Assembly: GCF_016027715.1 (NCBI RefSeq)
Contig: NZ_CP065691.1
Location: forward strand, 1,211,954 to 1,275,953
DNA from: Lactococcus garvieae
GTDB lineage: Bacteria > Bacillota > Bacilli > Lactobacillales > Streptococcaceae
Length of the DNA: 64,000 nucleotides
Reading direction: 5' to 3'
Below the pieces are notes generated by a model. It was not told where the DNA came from and did no database searches. It was given only the letters and a program-made list of their open reading frames with translations. The position numbers and the translations under genes were made by a program. Position 1 is the stretch's first letter. Each line of letters starts with the position of its first letter. Below, in pieces: positions 42,883 through 51,391 of this stretch.

Positions 42883-45800
42883 TCATTTATTATTTTTCAA
42901 ACGATATAACACAAATGAACTTGCTAATACTAAGAAAAGTAAACCTAATACCACACCACCTAGTAAAGAATGGTCTCCTAAATCTGGAAGGATTGATTCG
43001 TTAGATACTGGTGTTCTAAAGTTCACAGTTTGGTTTTCATCTTCCAAATCGGCGTGAACTGCTATTTCAGTTCCTTCTCGTACCAAAGATTCAAAGACAA
43101 CTACTTCTTTACCTTGCAAATATTGAGCATTAAAGTTAAACACCACATTCACTTTCCCACTCACAAGAGATCCTGTAACTTTTTGACTATTACTTGGTCC
43201 ACCTTCTCCAGCAACAAATGTTGTTGATGCCATAACTTTTTGACCATTAATTTGAAGCGGACGTCCTGTGGCTTTATCCATCAGTGTCCCAGTAACTGTA
43301 TAGGTTTTACCTGCAATTAAATTTGTATAAGTAACTTGGTCATTTAAGACGACGCTACCATTTGTCTCAAAACTTTGTGTACCATCTTGAGCATTTGTAG
43401 CTTTTGTACCAATTTTAGGTTCAGTGACTTTTACAGTTTGTCCTTTATCCTTTAAATCAGCATGCACGGCTATTTCAGAGCCAGCACGAACGAGAGACTC
43501 AAAAACTACAAGTTCTTTCCCTTTTAAATGTAAACCAATAAATTTGAAAGTGACATGAATTTTTCCGCTGACAAAAGTTTTTTTACTTCCTAAAACATCT
43601 TTCGTCTTCTCATCGACTGCCTTATCTTGCCCTGCAATAAAGGTTGTTTGAGCCGTAACTTTCTCGCCATTAATCTCCAAAGGCTTACCAGTAGCTTTAT
43701 CCATGAGCGTTCCATTTACTGTGTAAACTTGTCCTTCGACTAAATTCTCATATGCTACTTCATCCTCCAGAACAACCGTTGCTAATGGGTCAAATACTTG
43801 AGTACCGTCTTCTATATTTCGAGCTTGTGTCGCTAATTTTGGATCTGTAAATTTAACAGTTTGCTTTTCATCCTCAAGATCTGCATGAACAGCTATTTCA
43901 GAACCCTTACGTTCTAGAGCTTCAAAGACGACGAGCTCTTTCCCGTTGAGATGTAAACCATTGAAAGTAAAGATGACCTCGATAGTCCCACTTACACGTT
44001 TAGTAGGTGTTCCCTCTAAATCAACCATCTCTTCCTCTTTGGTCACTTCACCTTGACCTGCGATAAAGGTTGTTTGGGCGGTAACTTTTTTACCATTAAT
44101 CTCCAAAGGTTTACCAGTTGCTTTATCCATAAGCGTTCCCTTGGCAGTGTATACCTTACCTTCAATTAAGTTTTCATAAGCTACTTCGTCCTTAAGGGTA
44201 ATTGTTTCTACAGGCTCAAAACTTTGGGTACCATCATTGGCATTTGTTGCTTGTGTTGCTATTTTAGGGTCTGTTATTTCAACTGTTTGCCCTGCATCAT
44301 TTAAATCTTCGTGCTTAGCAACAAAACGATATTCCTTATCCACAGCGTGTTGACGCTCAATCTTTTCGAAAACAACTAACTCGCTACCAGCTAAAGCAGA
44401 AGCGTTAAATTCAAACACCACATCAATAGTTCCATCGGAAGCTGTTGGAGTAAAAATCGTTTCACCTGTAACTTTTTCTTCCCCAACGACCAATGGTTGC
44501 CCAGTTGCTTTATTCATGAGAACGCCTGAAACTTTATACGTTTTTCCAATTTGTAAGTTATGATAAGCTACACTATCAACTAAAGTAACTTTTTCTTCTG
44601 GATCAAATAATTTTGAGCCATCATCTTGGTTTGTCGCAGTTGTTGAAATTTTGGGCTCATCAAACTCAACTGTTTGTCCTTCGTCCGTTAAGTCACTATG
44701 TGTCCCGACTTTTATATTTTCATCATATAAGTCTTCAAAAACAACTACTTTTTTACCTGCTAAAACAGAAGCATCAAAAGTGAAAGCAAGGCGGATTGTT
44801 CCACTACTTTGAGTAGGAATAAAAGATTTTTCTGCTGTTACTTCTTTGCCATTTACGAGTAACGGTGCTCCCGTTTGCTTATCCATTAGTTTACCTTTGA
44901 TACTGTAAGTCCGTCCATCTGTAAATAGATGACTGTACTCTACATCATCAAAAATTGTTACTTCTTCTTCAGGCGATAATACTTTATCGCCATCTTCTGC
45001 GTCACTGGCATTAGTTTTTATTTCATTGTTAACTTTTATTGATAAATCAAACCCTGTTGGATTATAAACACGCCCTTTAACCACATCTTGTAAAGTAGCA
45101 TGTTTGTAAACAACTGTGGCACCTACATAGGCGGGGTCGATATCAAAAGCGAAGCGAAGATCGGCAATATTGGCAGCAGATATCGCTTTAATTGTGAGGG
45201 TATTCCCACTTTTAGTCACTGTCATATTTGCAGGAGTTGAAGTGACTTTGTATGCTGCTAGGCTATTATTTTCATCCGTCAATGTAAGTGTTTCTCCTGC
45301 ATTGATTGTGATGTTTTTCCCAGCGAAACTTGGCGGATTATAAAACGGACGAATCTTTTCATCTACTGCTTTTTTGAAAGCATTATAACCAGCTAAACTT
45401 ACACTATTTGCTGTATCTGAAATACTACTAACACCAATTCCTGTAGCAATTTCTTGGCTATATTTTTCTGTATAAAAAGCATTTACAATCGATTTTTGCT
45501 TCTCATATCCAAAGTAGGCCATTAAAGAAATCTTTTGCATTTTGGTAGAAGTATCTTGACCTAAAGTAAAACCTGTATTGGCACCCGCATATAAAGGAGC
45601 TGCTGGTTCAATACACCATAGAAGATTTCGTTTTGTTTGATCATCATCCCTCTTAGCAAACCAGCGTGAACCTTCTTTCCCATTGGTGTATGTCCAACTA
45701 GCTGTCTTAATACTGTAAGCATCGTCAATAACGACATCACTTGCAGCTCTCGGAGAAATACCCAAACCATATCCATATTTTTGAGCTAGGACTGATAAAA

Positions 45801-46275
45801 CGTCTTTTAAATCTTCACGTACATCCGTTCCATTTGTTGAATACAGCTTCCCATCGGCAAGTAGGTAATCATTTTGTGCCAAATATTCTTCTAAAGTTAA
45901 TTCAGTAGATGCAGTAGGCCCATCATTCGCATTTTGGCTTTCTCCAATAATGGACTTCATCGAACTTTTTTTCGTCTCTGAAGATTCTGCAGTGCTACTC
46001 TCTCTATTAATTTCTTGGTCAGACGACGGTTTCGCTTTCTCTGTTGTCCCTCCTTGTTTACTCTCCCCTAAAGAGCCCTTTATGGCTTCTTTTTTTCCAG
46101 AATTTTCGTTTAACGCTATATCTTTTTCAGAAGAGCGTATCACCTCGGTCGTAGAAGTTGCTTCATTAACTGTTTCTGCTACTACTGTAATTCCTGGGAG
46201 GAATAAATTGAGTAAAAGTGACAGAGTTGCAATAACCGTTGCAACGCCCTGTAAATTCCTTATATATTTATTCAT
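42883..46275 (-). CDS. VaFE-repeat surface adhesin with thioester-type N-terminal domain
   Basis: A 1130-residue wall protein. The ATG at 46275 follows GGAAGGAG. The signal peptide ends near GITVVAE; a low-complexity Ser/Glu/Lys stretch follows. Residues about 190-340 look like a TQXA/thioester domain (NLLWCIEPAAPLYAG with the cysteine, then LMAYFGYEK). Five VaFE modules of 105-145 residues follow, each with AxDGxxxxxPxExVTxxDxVxYxNL, GKxYTVxGTLMDKATGxPL and xELVVFExL; these usually carry isopeptide bonds. The C-terminus is LPDLGDHS plus helix and LKNNK: the sorting motif has Leu where Thr is normal. Five modules are highly alike, prone to recombination. Confidence 0.92.
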   Translation of the reverse strand: MNKYIRNLQGVATVIATLSLLLNLFLPGITVVAETVNEATSTTEVIRSSEKDIALNENSGKKEAIKGSLGESKQGGTTEKAKPSSDQEINRESSTAESSETKKSSMKSIIGESQNANDGPTASTELTLEEYLAQNDYLLADGKLYSTNGTDVREDLKDVLSVLAQKYGYGLGISPRAASDVVIDDAYSIKTASWTYTNGKEGSRWFAKRDDDQTKRNLLWCIEPAAPLYAGANTGFTLGQDTSTKMQKISLMAYFGYEKQKSIVNAFYTEKYSQEIATGIGVSSISDTANSVSLAGYNAFKKAVDEKIRPFYNPPSFAGKNITINAGETLTLTDENNSLAAYKVTSTPANMTVTKSGNTLTIKAISAANIADLRFAFDIDPAYVGATVVYKHATLQDVVKGRVYNPTGFDLSIKVNNEIKTNASDAEDGDKVLSPEEEVTIFDDVEYSHLFTDGRTYSIKGKLMDKQTGAPLLVNGKEVTAEKSFIPTQSSGTIRLAFTFDASVLAGKKVVVFEDLYDENIKVGTHSDLTDEGQTVEFDEPKISTTATNQDDGSKLFDPEEKVTLVDSVAYHNLQIGKTYKVSGVLMNKATGQPLVVGEEKVTGETIFTPTASDGTIDVVFEFNASALAGSELVVFEKIERQHAVDKEYRFVAKHEDLNDAGQTVEITDPKIATQATNANDGTQSFEPVETITLKDEVAYENLIEGKVYTAKGTLMDKATGKPLEINGKKVTAQTTFIAGQGEVTKEEEMVDLEGTPTKRVSGTIEVIFTFNGLHLNGKELVVFEALERKGSEIAVHADLEDEKQTVKFTDPKLATQARNIEDGTQVFDPLATVVLEDEVAYENLVEGQVYTVNGTLMDKATGKPLEINGEKVTAQTTFIAGQDKAVDEKTKDVLGSKKTFVSGKIHVTFKFIGLHLKGKELVVFESLVRAGSEIAVHADLKDKGQTVKVTEPKIGTKATNAQDGTQSFETNGSVVLNDQVTYTNLIAGKTYTVTGTLMDKATGRPLQINGQKVMASTTFVAGEGGPSNSQKVTGSLVSGKVNVVFNFNAQYLQGKEVVVFESLVREGTEIAVHADLEDENQTVNFRTPVSNESILPDLGDHSLLGGVVLGLLFLVLASSFVLYRLKNNK

Positions 46276-46706
46276 AATTTCTCCTTCCATTTTTTAAACT
46301 CACTTTTCAGGATAAACCTACTCAAATTTTTTTAATTTTTGATTTTGAATCCCCTCCTTTACACAAATCTTTTTATAATGTTTTTATAATTTTCCGTCAA
46401 AAATAAACAAGATTTTTAGTTTTGGCCTTTTTATAACATTAAAAAAATTTTTGTTTTATCCTTATGTATTACTAAAATACACCATATCTTTCACAAATTC
46501 AAACTATTTTTCGGTAAAATTATATAGACAAATCTAAGATGAAAAATTAATAATTTCTCTAAGTTAATAAAAACAACTTTTTTTTATTTTTTTAATATTT
46601 TTTCCTCATTTCAAGTTCAATTAATTGAATAATTTATATATGTAAATCCTTTTTCCGAGTTTTATATAGGCTAAAAAATACTTCTGTATGGCTAGTTTTT
46701 AGATAA
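46276..46706. other. AT-rich region upstream of the VaFE adhesin gene
   Basis: About 430 bases with very low GC and many T and A runs. It should contain the promoter of the adhesin gene and any Rgg-controlled site, but I could not single one out, and I see no small peptide gene in it. Confidence 0.5.
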
Positions 46707-46737
46707 AAAAAAGAAGGTTTAATAACCTTCTTTTTTA
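46707..46737 (-). terminator. Terminator of the rgg gene
   Basis: AAGAAGGTT (46711-46719), loop TAAT, AACCTTCTT (46724-46732), with T runs on both strands. Confidence 0.9.
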
Positions 46738-46747
46738 TTATTTACGA

Positions 46748-47593
46748 TTAATTTCCATTCGATAATTTTATTTGTTCAAAATTATTTTTAAAAATTTCCC
46801 GTAACTCCAAAGCATCTATTTCCGATAATATTTTTAGAACTCTACTGACCAGTTTCATTCCCATATTTTTATCTTCAAACTTATAAATCCAACAACCATT
46901 TACAAAAATTGAAGATATTCTGACATATGTATCAAACACAAGCGTTAATTTATCTAATTCATGTATTAACTTTTCTGAAAAATTCTTTTGTCCTCTTCTA
47001 ATCATGGAAAGAATTGTCCGGATAACGAGTCTAATTAATAGATTTCTAAATTCAGTGATTTCTTTTAAGTATTGACTATTTTGGGATAAAATTCTCTCTA
47101 TAAGGCTATATAATAAGTCAGGATTAATTTCTTCTAATGTATTCACTAGAATATACATTTCATAACTATGCCAAACCTCATAAGATTTAAGCTTATTTTC
47201 TATATAATGTACTTCATCCGTGGAAAGTTGTGCATAGCAAGCTTTTGCGGAGAGCGCAATCACTTGATTTTCTTCCATGTCGTATTTTATATTTTTACGG
47301 TATATTTTTTGGAGATTGTCCTGATCATTACTAAAATAGCTTTGCTCCATTTCTTTGAACTGTGACAGCCAGTAATCTTCCTCATCGTTATTAATCATTA
47401 ACATATAAGAACGGAATGTTGTATGCATTTCTTGTAGAGCGAGATCCAACTTATCTAAAGAAATCATTGATTTACCATTTTCAAAATAAGACAAGGTTGA
47501 TTTTGATAAACCTACACGTTCGAAATCACTTAAAAGTAAATGGTGCTGTAAGCGCAATTTTTTAAAGACTTCACCATATTTTTTATAAACCAT
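46748..47593 (-). CDS. Rgg/GadR/MutR family regulator
   Basis: A 281-residue regulator. The N-terminal XRE-type helix-turn-helix covers residues about 5-65 (YGEVFKKLRLQHHLLLSDF, VGLSKSTLSYFENGKSMISL). A long alpha-helical C-terminal domain with TPR-like repeats follows, as in Rgg proteins that bind short hydrophobic peptides or act alone on a neighbouring gene. It lies directly upstream of the adhesin gene in the same direction, with a terminator between, so the adhesin is the natural candidate target. I found no SHP-type peptide gene next to it. Confidence 0.88.
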   Translation of the reverse strand: MVYKKYGEVFKKLRLQHHLLLSDFERVGLSKSTLSYFENGKSMISLDKLDLALQEMHTTFRSYMLMINNDEEDYWLSQFKEMEQSYFSNDQDNLQKIYRKNIKYDMEENQVIALSAKACYAQLSTDEVHYIENKLKSYEVWHSYEMYILVNTLEEINPDLLYSLIERILSQNSQYLKEITEFRNLLIRLVIRTILSMIRRGQKNFSEKLIHELDKLTLVFDTYVRISSIFVNGCWIYKFEDKNMGMKLVSRVLKILSEIDALELREIFKNNFEQIKLSNGN

Positions 47594-47821
47594 AGTCCGT
47601 CCCTCCTATTTTATTATATTATATACATTTTAATCTCTTTATCTTACTTTAATTTTACCATAACCCCGCAGACTATTATTAAAAAAACAACTCAAGTTAA
47701 AAAAATTTAGTATACCATTTTAGAAGAGAATTTTCCTGTTCACTCCGCTTGTTACCAGGTGTTGTAAAACTATAACTTATAAACTTTTAGAGAAAATCTT
47801 TTTGCATAAGATATTTAATCA

Positions 47822-47850
47822 TTGACAGTTAATTTATAAAATGATAGTAT
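47822..47850 (+). promoter_or_regulatory. Promoter of the trpP leader
   Basis: TTGACA (47822-47827), 17 bases, TAGTAT (47845-47850), upstream of the leader peptide. Confidence 0.7.
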
Positions 47851-47886
47851 TACTATTAACAAAAAACGAAAGGAGCTGTACGCATA

Positions 47887-47946
47887 ATGAACAACTGTTA
47901 TTCTACTAAACTTTGGCAAAGATACAGGTGTATGTATGGCTTCTAA
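47887..47946 (+). CDS. 19-residue leader peptide upstream of trpP-like gene
   Basis: ATG at 47887 with AAAGGAG 11 bases upstream; the product is MNNCYSTKLWQRYRCMYGF. It holds one Trp codon (47914-47916), followed directly by the first arm of the leader structures. Its stop codon (47944-47946) lies nine bases before the next arm. A regulatory role is inferred from position. Confidence 0.5.
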   Translation: MNNCYSTKLWQRYRCMYGF

Positions 47947-48041
47947 ATGAATTCCATAGATACAAATTTTAGTGTACTTTCTAAAACCTGTATCTATGCA
48001 AAATATTGATGATATGAGCATAGAATATTCTATGCTTTTTT
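47920..48041 (+). promoter_or_regulatory. Attenuator-like leader of the trpP-like gene
   Basis: Four segments can pair in competing ways. A, AGATACAGGT (47920-47929), lies in the leader peptide. B, CATAGATACA (47955-47964), is followed by AATTTTAG. C, CTAAAACCTGTATCTATG (47981-47998), pairs with A or B. D, GCATAGAATATTCTATGC (48018-48035) plus six T, is a terminator whose left arm can also pair with TCTATGC of C. The set has the form of a transcription attenuator. No T-box or TRAP-site signature is visible. Confidence 0.65.
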
Positions 48042-48093
48042 GTGTTCTAGAAAGTACTCTATCCCATTCCTAAATATAGAAAGAGAGACACTC

Positions 48094-48672
48094 ATGAACA
48101 AAAAAACTAAATCATCAAATATTATTGCCCTCACTCCTGTGCTGATTATTATCGGTCAAATTTTAAATGTAATTACCCCCAGTATCGCTGGTATTATTCG
48201 TCCCGATTTTTCATTAGCATTTTTATTCTTATGTGTAATGATAAAGCCCACAGTAAAGCAAACTTTCTTAGCAAGTGGTCTTGTCATTATCACATCTATG
48301 GTGCTGGGAAGTAATCCGATTTTTCAAATACCCTCTGCTTTTGACCGCACTCTATCAGCTTTAGTCTGCCTGCTTATTTATAAATTAATCATCAAATCCT
48401 CTCCAAAATTATTTTTGATGAAGGTAGGTGTAACTTACTTCATTTCTACTCTCGTAAGTGGCTCTGTCTATGTTCTTTCAGTTTATTTCTTTGGCAAGCT
48501 CCTCCATATTTCTGAATTAATGATTGTCTTTAAAATGGGACTTCCCGTACTTTTCATCACGGTTGTCTCAACTGCTTTTGTGAACTATTTCTTAGGAATA
48601 CTCCTCTATAAAATAGTTTCTATGATTTCAAAAGATAAATATCTTATCTCGTATTCATCACTTAAATATTAA
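48094..48672 (+). CDS. trpP: TrpP-like tryptophan transport protein
   Basis: A 192-residue membrane protein with six hydrophobic segments, starting at ATG 48094 after AGAAAGAGAG. The start IIALTPVLIIIGQILNVITP, the middle GIIRPDFSLAFLFLCVMIKP and the repeated helical hairpins fit the TrpP family of tryptophan S-components or transporters. The leader upstream with its Trp-containing peptide agrees with control by tryptophan supply. Family assignment is by recalled motif, moderately firm; another vitamin or amino acid substrate of an ECF-like protein remains possible. Confidence 0.7.
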   Translation: MNKKTKSSNIIALTPVLIIIGQILNVITPSIAGIIRPDFSLAFLFLCVMIKPTVKQTFLASGLVIITSMVLGSNPIFQIPSAFDRTLSALVCLLIYKLIIKSSPKLFLMKVGVTYFISTLVSGSVYVLSVYFFGKLLHISELMIVFKMGLPVLFITVVSTAFVNYFLGILLYKIVSMISKDKYLISYSSLKY

Positions 48673-48932
48673 TACTCTAACACCATATCTCGAAGCATTA
48701 TCCATTTTCAAGAGTAAGAGTATCTTGGCTATGAGGTGATTATTAATACTTATAGCTGAGAGATAGGAAATGAAAAAGCCTACCCTCTCGCCTTAAAAAT
48801 CTCGGCCAGAAAGTATGCTTATAGAAAATATTCAATAAAGTTTTCGAGTTTATTTCATAATACAAGAGAGCGGTAGGGGAAACTACAGTTTCGTAATTCT
48901 ATCCAATATCACTCTCTTGTTTAATCACTTGA
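48673..48932. other. Intergenic stretch with a long-range inverted repeat
   Basis: GCCTACC-CTCTC (48778-48789) can pair with GAGAGCGGTAGG (48866-48877) across about 75 bases; on the minus strand TTTTTC follows, so it may form the distal terminator of the nitroreductase message. Nothing else is seen. Confidence 0.45.
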
Positions 48933-49571
48933 TTATTTAAATTCAGTAATCTTTTCAGCAGGTAAGCGTACTGATTCATAACCAGTTTCTTTAGCTTTAC
49001 CAACTGACAAAATGATAACAGGGACATAGCGCTTTTCGTCCAAGCCAAAAGCTTCTGCCAACTGGTCTGACTCAAATCCTCCAATAGGATTTGTTTCATA
49101 ACCATGTGCACGCGCGATTAGCATAAATTGCATCGCAGCTAAGCTAGAGTCAACTTTAACCACATCATTCATTACTTCTTTAGTAAAACTTTGATAATAA
49201 GGGATGATTGTTTCCAGTTGTTGATCTCTCACTTCAGGAGGCATTTTGCCTTCTTCCACAGCTTGGTTATAAATTTCTTCACCTAATTCATAACACAACA
49301 TATCTCCAAATATAAGGACCATGGCCGAAGAAGTTTCGTTTTGGCGGGTATTAAAGCGAATCAAAGGCTTTAGCTTTTCCTTTTCTTCATCGCTTTCAAC
49401 CACTACAAAGCGCCAAGGTTGCATATTTACAGATGATGGTGCTGTTGTTGCCTCTTGAATCATTTCTAACATTTCTTCATGTGAGATTTTATATGTTTCA
49501 TCATAAACTCGTACTGATTTTCTGCCAAAAGTGATTTCTGAGAAATCGTTATTTACTCTATTCGTTGTCAT
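48933..49571 (-). CDS. Nitroreductase family FMN oxidoreductase
   Basis: A 212-residue flavoprotein of the nitroreductase fold: FGRKSVRVYDETYKISHEEM, ATTAPSSVNMQPWRFVVVES as the FMN-binding start, then QFMLIARAHGYETNPIGGFE and a C-terminal VPVIILSVGKAKE. Such enzymes reduce nitro compounds or quinones with NAD(P)H. The gene abuts a MarR regulator gene (start one base after its stop) under a double palindromic operator, which points to induction by an electrophilic compound. Confidence 0.92.
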   Translation of the reverse strand: MTTNRVNNDFSEITFGRKSVRVYDETYKISHEEMLEMIQEATTAPSSVNMQPWRFVVVESDEEKEKLKPLIRFNTRQNETSSAMVLIFGDMLCYELGEEIYNQAVEEGKMPPEVRDQQLETIIPYYQSFTKEVMNDVVKVDSSLAAMQFMLIARAHGYETNPIGGFESDQLAEAFGLDEKRYVPVIILSVGKAKETGYESVRLPAEKITEFK

Positions 49572-49991
49572 TTATTTTTCCTTTTCTTCTGTTAACCTTG
49601 TCAATAACTCAAGAAACAAACTTTCTTCCTGAGCTGTGAAAGGCAACTTTAATTTATTTTCTGAAGAGTTATACTCTCTTTCACAGGATTCCAAAGCTTC
49701 TTTTGAACATTCTGTGATAGTTACAAAAACTTCTCGATTATTTTGTTTATTTCTTTCACGAGCGACGTAACCTTTGGTTTCTAGTATTTTCAAGTGCCGT
49801 GTAATGGCAGCACTATCTATTTTTAAATTGTTTTGTAATTCTCCCTGAGAACATTGCCCGTTCTCTTTCAAAAACATCATGAGTTCATAACGAGTAATAC
49901 TGAAGCCAGTCTCTTTTTCAAACTTTGTCGTCATCTCTTGATTTGCAAGTTTGAGCTGATAAAAGAGCTGGCTCATCTGTCTAAGGTCCAT
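49572..49991 (-). CDS. MarR family regulator of the nitroreductase operon
   Basis: A 139-residue winged-helix regulator. The DNA-binding part shows SITRYELMMFLKENGQCSQG, ELQNNLKIDSAAITRHLKIL and ETKGYVARERNKQNNREVFV, then helices used for dimer formation. Start at ATG 49991 after AAGGAGG. Two perfect 12-base palindromes lie just upstream, as expected for an autorepressor. Confidence 0.93.
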   Translation of the reverse strand: MDLRQMSQLFYQLKLANQEMTTKFEKETGFSITRYELMMFLKENGQCSQGELQNNLKIDSAAITRHLKILETKGYVARERNKQNNREVFVTITECSKEALESCEREYNSSENKLKLPFTAQEESLFLELLTRLTEEKEK

Positions 49992-50007
49992 ATCGCCTCC
50001 TTCTTAA

Positions 50008-50034
50008 TTGACCGGTCAATTGTTGACTAGTCAA
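50008..50034 (-). promoter_or_regulatory. Tandem MarR operators
   Basis: TTGACCGGTCAA (50008-50019) and TTGACTAGTCAA (50023-50034) are perfect palindromes with centres 15 bases apart, differing only in the two bases on each side of the centre. They overlap the region between promoter and start of the marR gene. Confidence 0.85.
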
Positions 50035-50132
50035 TAATACTATAATAAATTTTTTTTGTAAAATATTTTGATTGATTCTCTTATTAATATAAGTTAAGCT
50101 GTTAATATTGTGAAGTATCGCTCCGCTCATAT

Positions 50133-50164
50133 AAAAAAGATTAGCCAAAGGGCTAATCTTTTTT
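50133..50164 (-). terminator. Terminator of the marR-GNAT unit
   Basis: AAAAAAGATTAGCC (50133-50146), loop AAAG, GGCTAATCTTTTTT (50151-50164). Confidence 0.92.
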
Positions 50165-50185
50165 ATTTATAGATAAGTCTTGTTT

Positions 50186-50806
50186 TTATCTCTGAGTCAA
50201 TCTTTTACTAAAAAGCATAGCGGTTAAGTCTGTTTTACTTTTTCCAATTTTTAACTGAATATCACGCGCGCCTTCTAAAACGAAACCTTTGTGTTCATAA
50301 AATTGGTAAGTACATCCCGAATCTGTATATAAAAATATTTCTTTACCTGGTTCTCGTGCTTCTAGTTCTTTCAGCAAAGTTGTACCCACACCTTTTATTT
50401 TTTTATCTGGATCGGCAGCTAAGAATAAAATTTCACCATCAGGCTGTGTTTTGCTTTTGTAGATATTCAGAAGGTCCTTATTTGTGGCTTCATATGTCCC
50501 GAGGCCACCACTTGCATAAAGAGATTGTAAGAAGCCAAAAGCTTTTATATATAGCTTTTGTCCCAAAGTTTGCTTAATTTTCGGTTCTCCATAAACTTCT
50601 GCGAGCAATAAACCAACCAATTCATCCTCCATATAGGCTGCAATAACTTGGGTGGCCTTTGATAATTCTAGATAGAGGAAGTATTTACCATACATATTGA
50701 TGATAGATGGATTTTCCCCATATCGGTCAAAGCTCATGCCCTTTACAGCAAATTTTATAGCTTTTTGGTAATCTTTTTGGTCTAATTCACGTATTTCAAG
50801 CTTCAT
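50186..50806 (-). CDS. GNAT family N-acetyltransferase
   Basis: A 206-residue acetyltransferase. The N-terminus reads RELDQKDYQKAIKFAVKGMS; the acetyl-CoA loop is DKKIKGVGTTLLKELEA; CTYQFYEHKGFVLEGA is the closing motif. The substrate is unknown. Its start overlaps the end of the upstream MarR-type regulator gene by 11 bases, so it is the regulator's companion. Confidence 0.9.
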   Translation of the reverse strand: MKLEIRELDQKDYQKAIKFAVKGMSFDRYGENPSIINMYGKYFLYLELSKATQVIAAYMEDELVGLLLAEVYGEPKIKQTLGQKLYIKAFGFLQSLYASGGLGTYEATNKDLLNIYKSKTQPDGEILFLAADPDKKIKGVGTTLLKELEAREPGKEIFLYTDSGCTYQFYEHKGFVLEGARDIQLKIGKSKTDLTAMLFSKRLTQR

Positions 50807-51251
50807 CTTCCTTATCCTCCATTACTTTTCGGGCATTTTGTAATAAACTATCTGTGAAAATTTTCGTACTTTCAAGAAATTTTTGAGCATTGTCTAATCC
50901 GAATTCCTCTATTACACGAGTCTCAAAAAGATCCGTTTGACCTTGAATTTCCTCAAACACTTCTCTGCCTTTATCGGTAAAAATGATAAACTTCTCTTTA
51001 GCATTTTTTCCCTTAGTTAACTCAAGTATTTCTTGTTTTTGCAACTTCAAAAGCAAACTATGAACGGTTGATTTAGGCAAAAAGAGTGTATCACTGATTT
51101 CTTTTTGTGTAACTTCATTTTTTTCATCAACGATATATAAAGTCATCAATCCATTAAAGGTCAAGTTATATCTCTGAGCTACCAAGGCATAAGCTGTGTC
51201 AACCTTCCCTAAAGCCGTGCTAAATTCAGTCATTAAATCACGATGGTGCAT
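50796..51251 (-). CDS. MarR family regulator of the GNAT operon
   Basis: A 151-residue regulator: VAQRYNLTFNGLMTLYIVDE, then EVTQKEISDTLFLPKSTVHS as the recognition helix, LLLKLQKQEILELTKGKNAK and KFIIFTDKGREVFEE as the wing. The C-terminal helices complete a MarR dimer domain. Two inverted repeats with GTAC/CGxACT cores lie 37-78 bases upstream. Confidence 0.91.
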   Translation of the reverse strand: MHHRDLMTEFSTALGKVDTAYALVAQRYNLTFNGLMTLYIVDEKNEVTQKEISDTLFLPKSTVHSLLLKLQKQEILELTKGKNAKEKFIIFTDKGREVFEEIQGQTDLFETRVIEEFGLDNAQKFLESTKIFTDSLLQNARKVMEDKEDEA

Positions 51252-51287
51252 ATTATTCCTCCGATTTTAAAGTTAGAAGCGTTTTTA

Positions 51288-51329
51288 GTACGAAGTCGTA
51301 CCATTTAATTATAGTACGTTTTCGCACTA
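51288..51329 (-). promoter_or_regulatory. Two palindromic operators upstream of the second marR gene
   Basis: GTACGA-AG-TCGTAC (51288-51301) is perfect; TAGTACG-TTTT-CGCACTA (51312-51329) has one mismatch. Both share the TAGTACG half-site, so they probably bind the same MarR protein. Confidence 0.75.
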
Positions 51330-51352
51330 AAGTCAAGCCTTCTTTAAAATAA

Positions 51353-51381
51353 AAAATACCAGATTAAAATCCAGTATTTTA
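51353..51381 (-). terminator. Terminator of the quinone oxidoreductase gene
   Basis: AAATAC and GTATTT form the outer stem and GATT with AATC the inner one; T residues follow on the minus strand. Confidence 0.7.
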
Positions 51382-51391
51382 TAACAAGTTT

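Noticed and set aside
47594-47820. SHP-type signalling peptide gene next to rgg
   Set aside because: No short frame with a hydrophobic C-terminus and a ribosome binding site was found between rgg and the trpP leader promoter.
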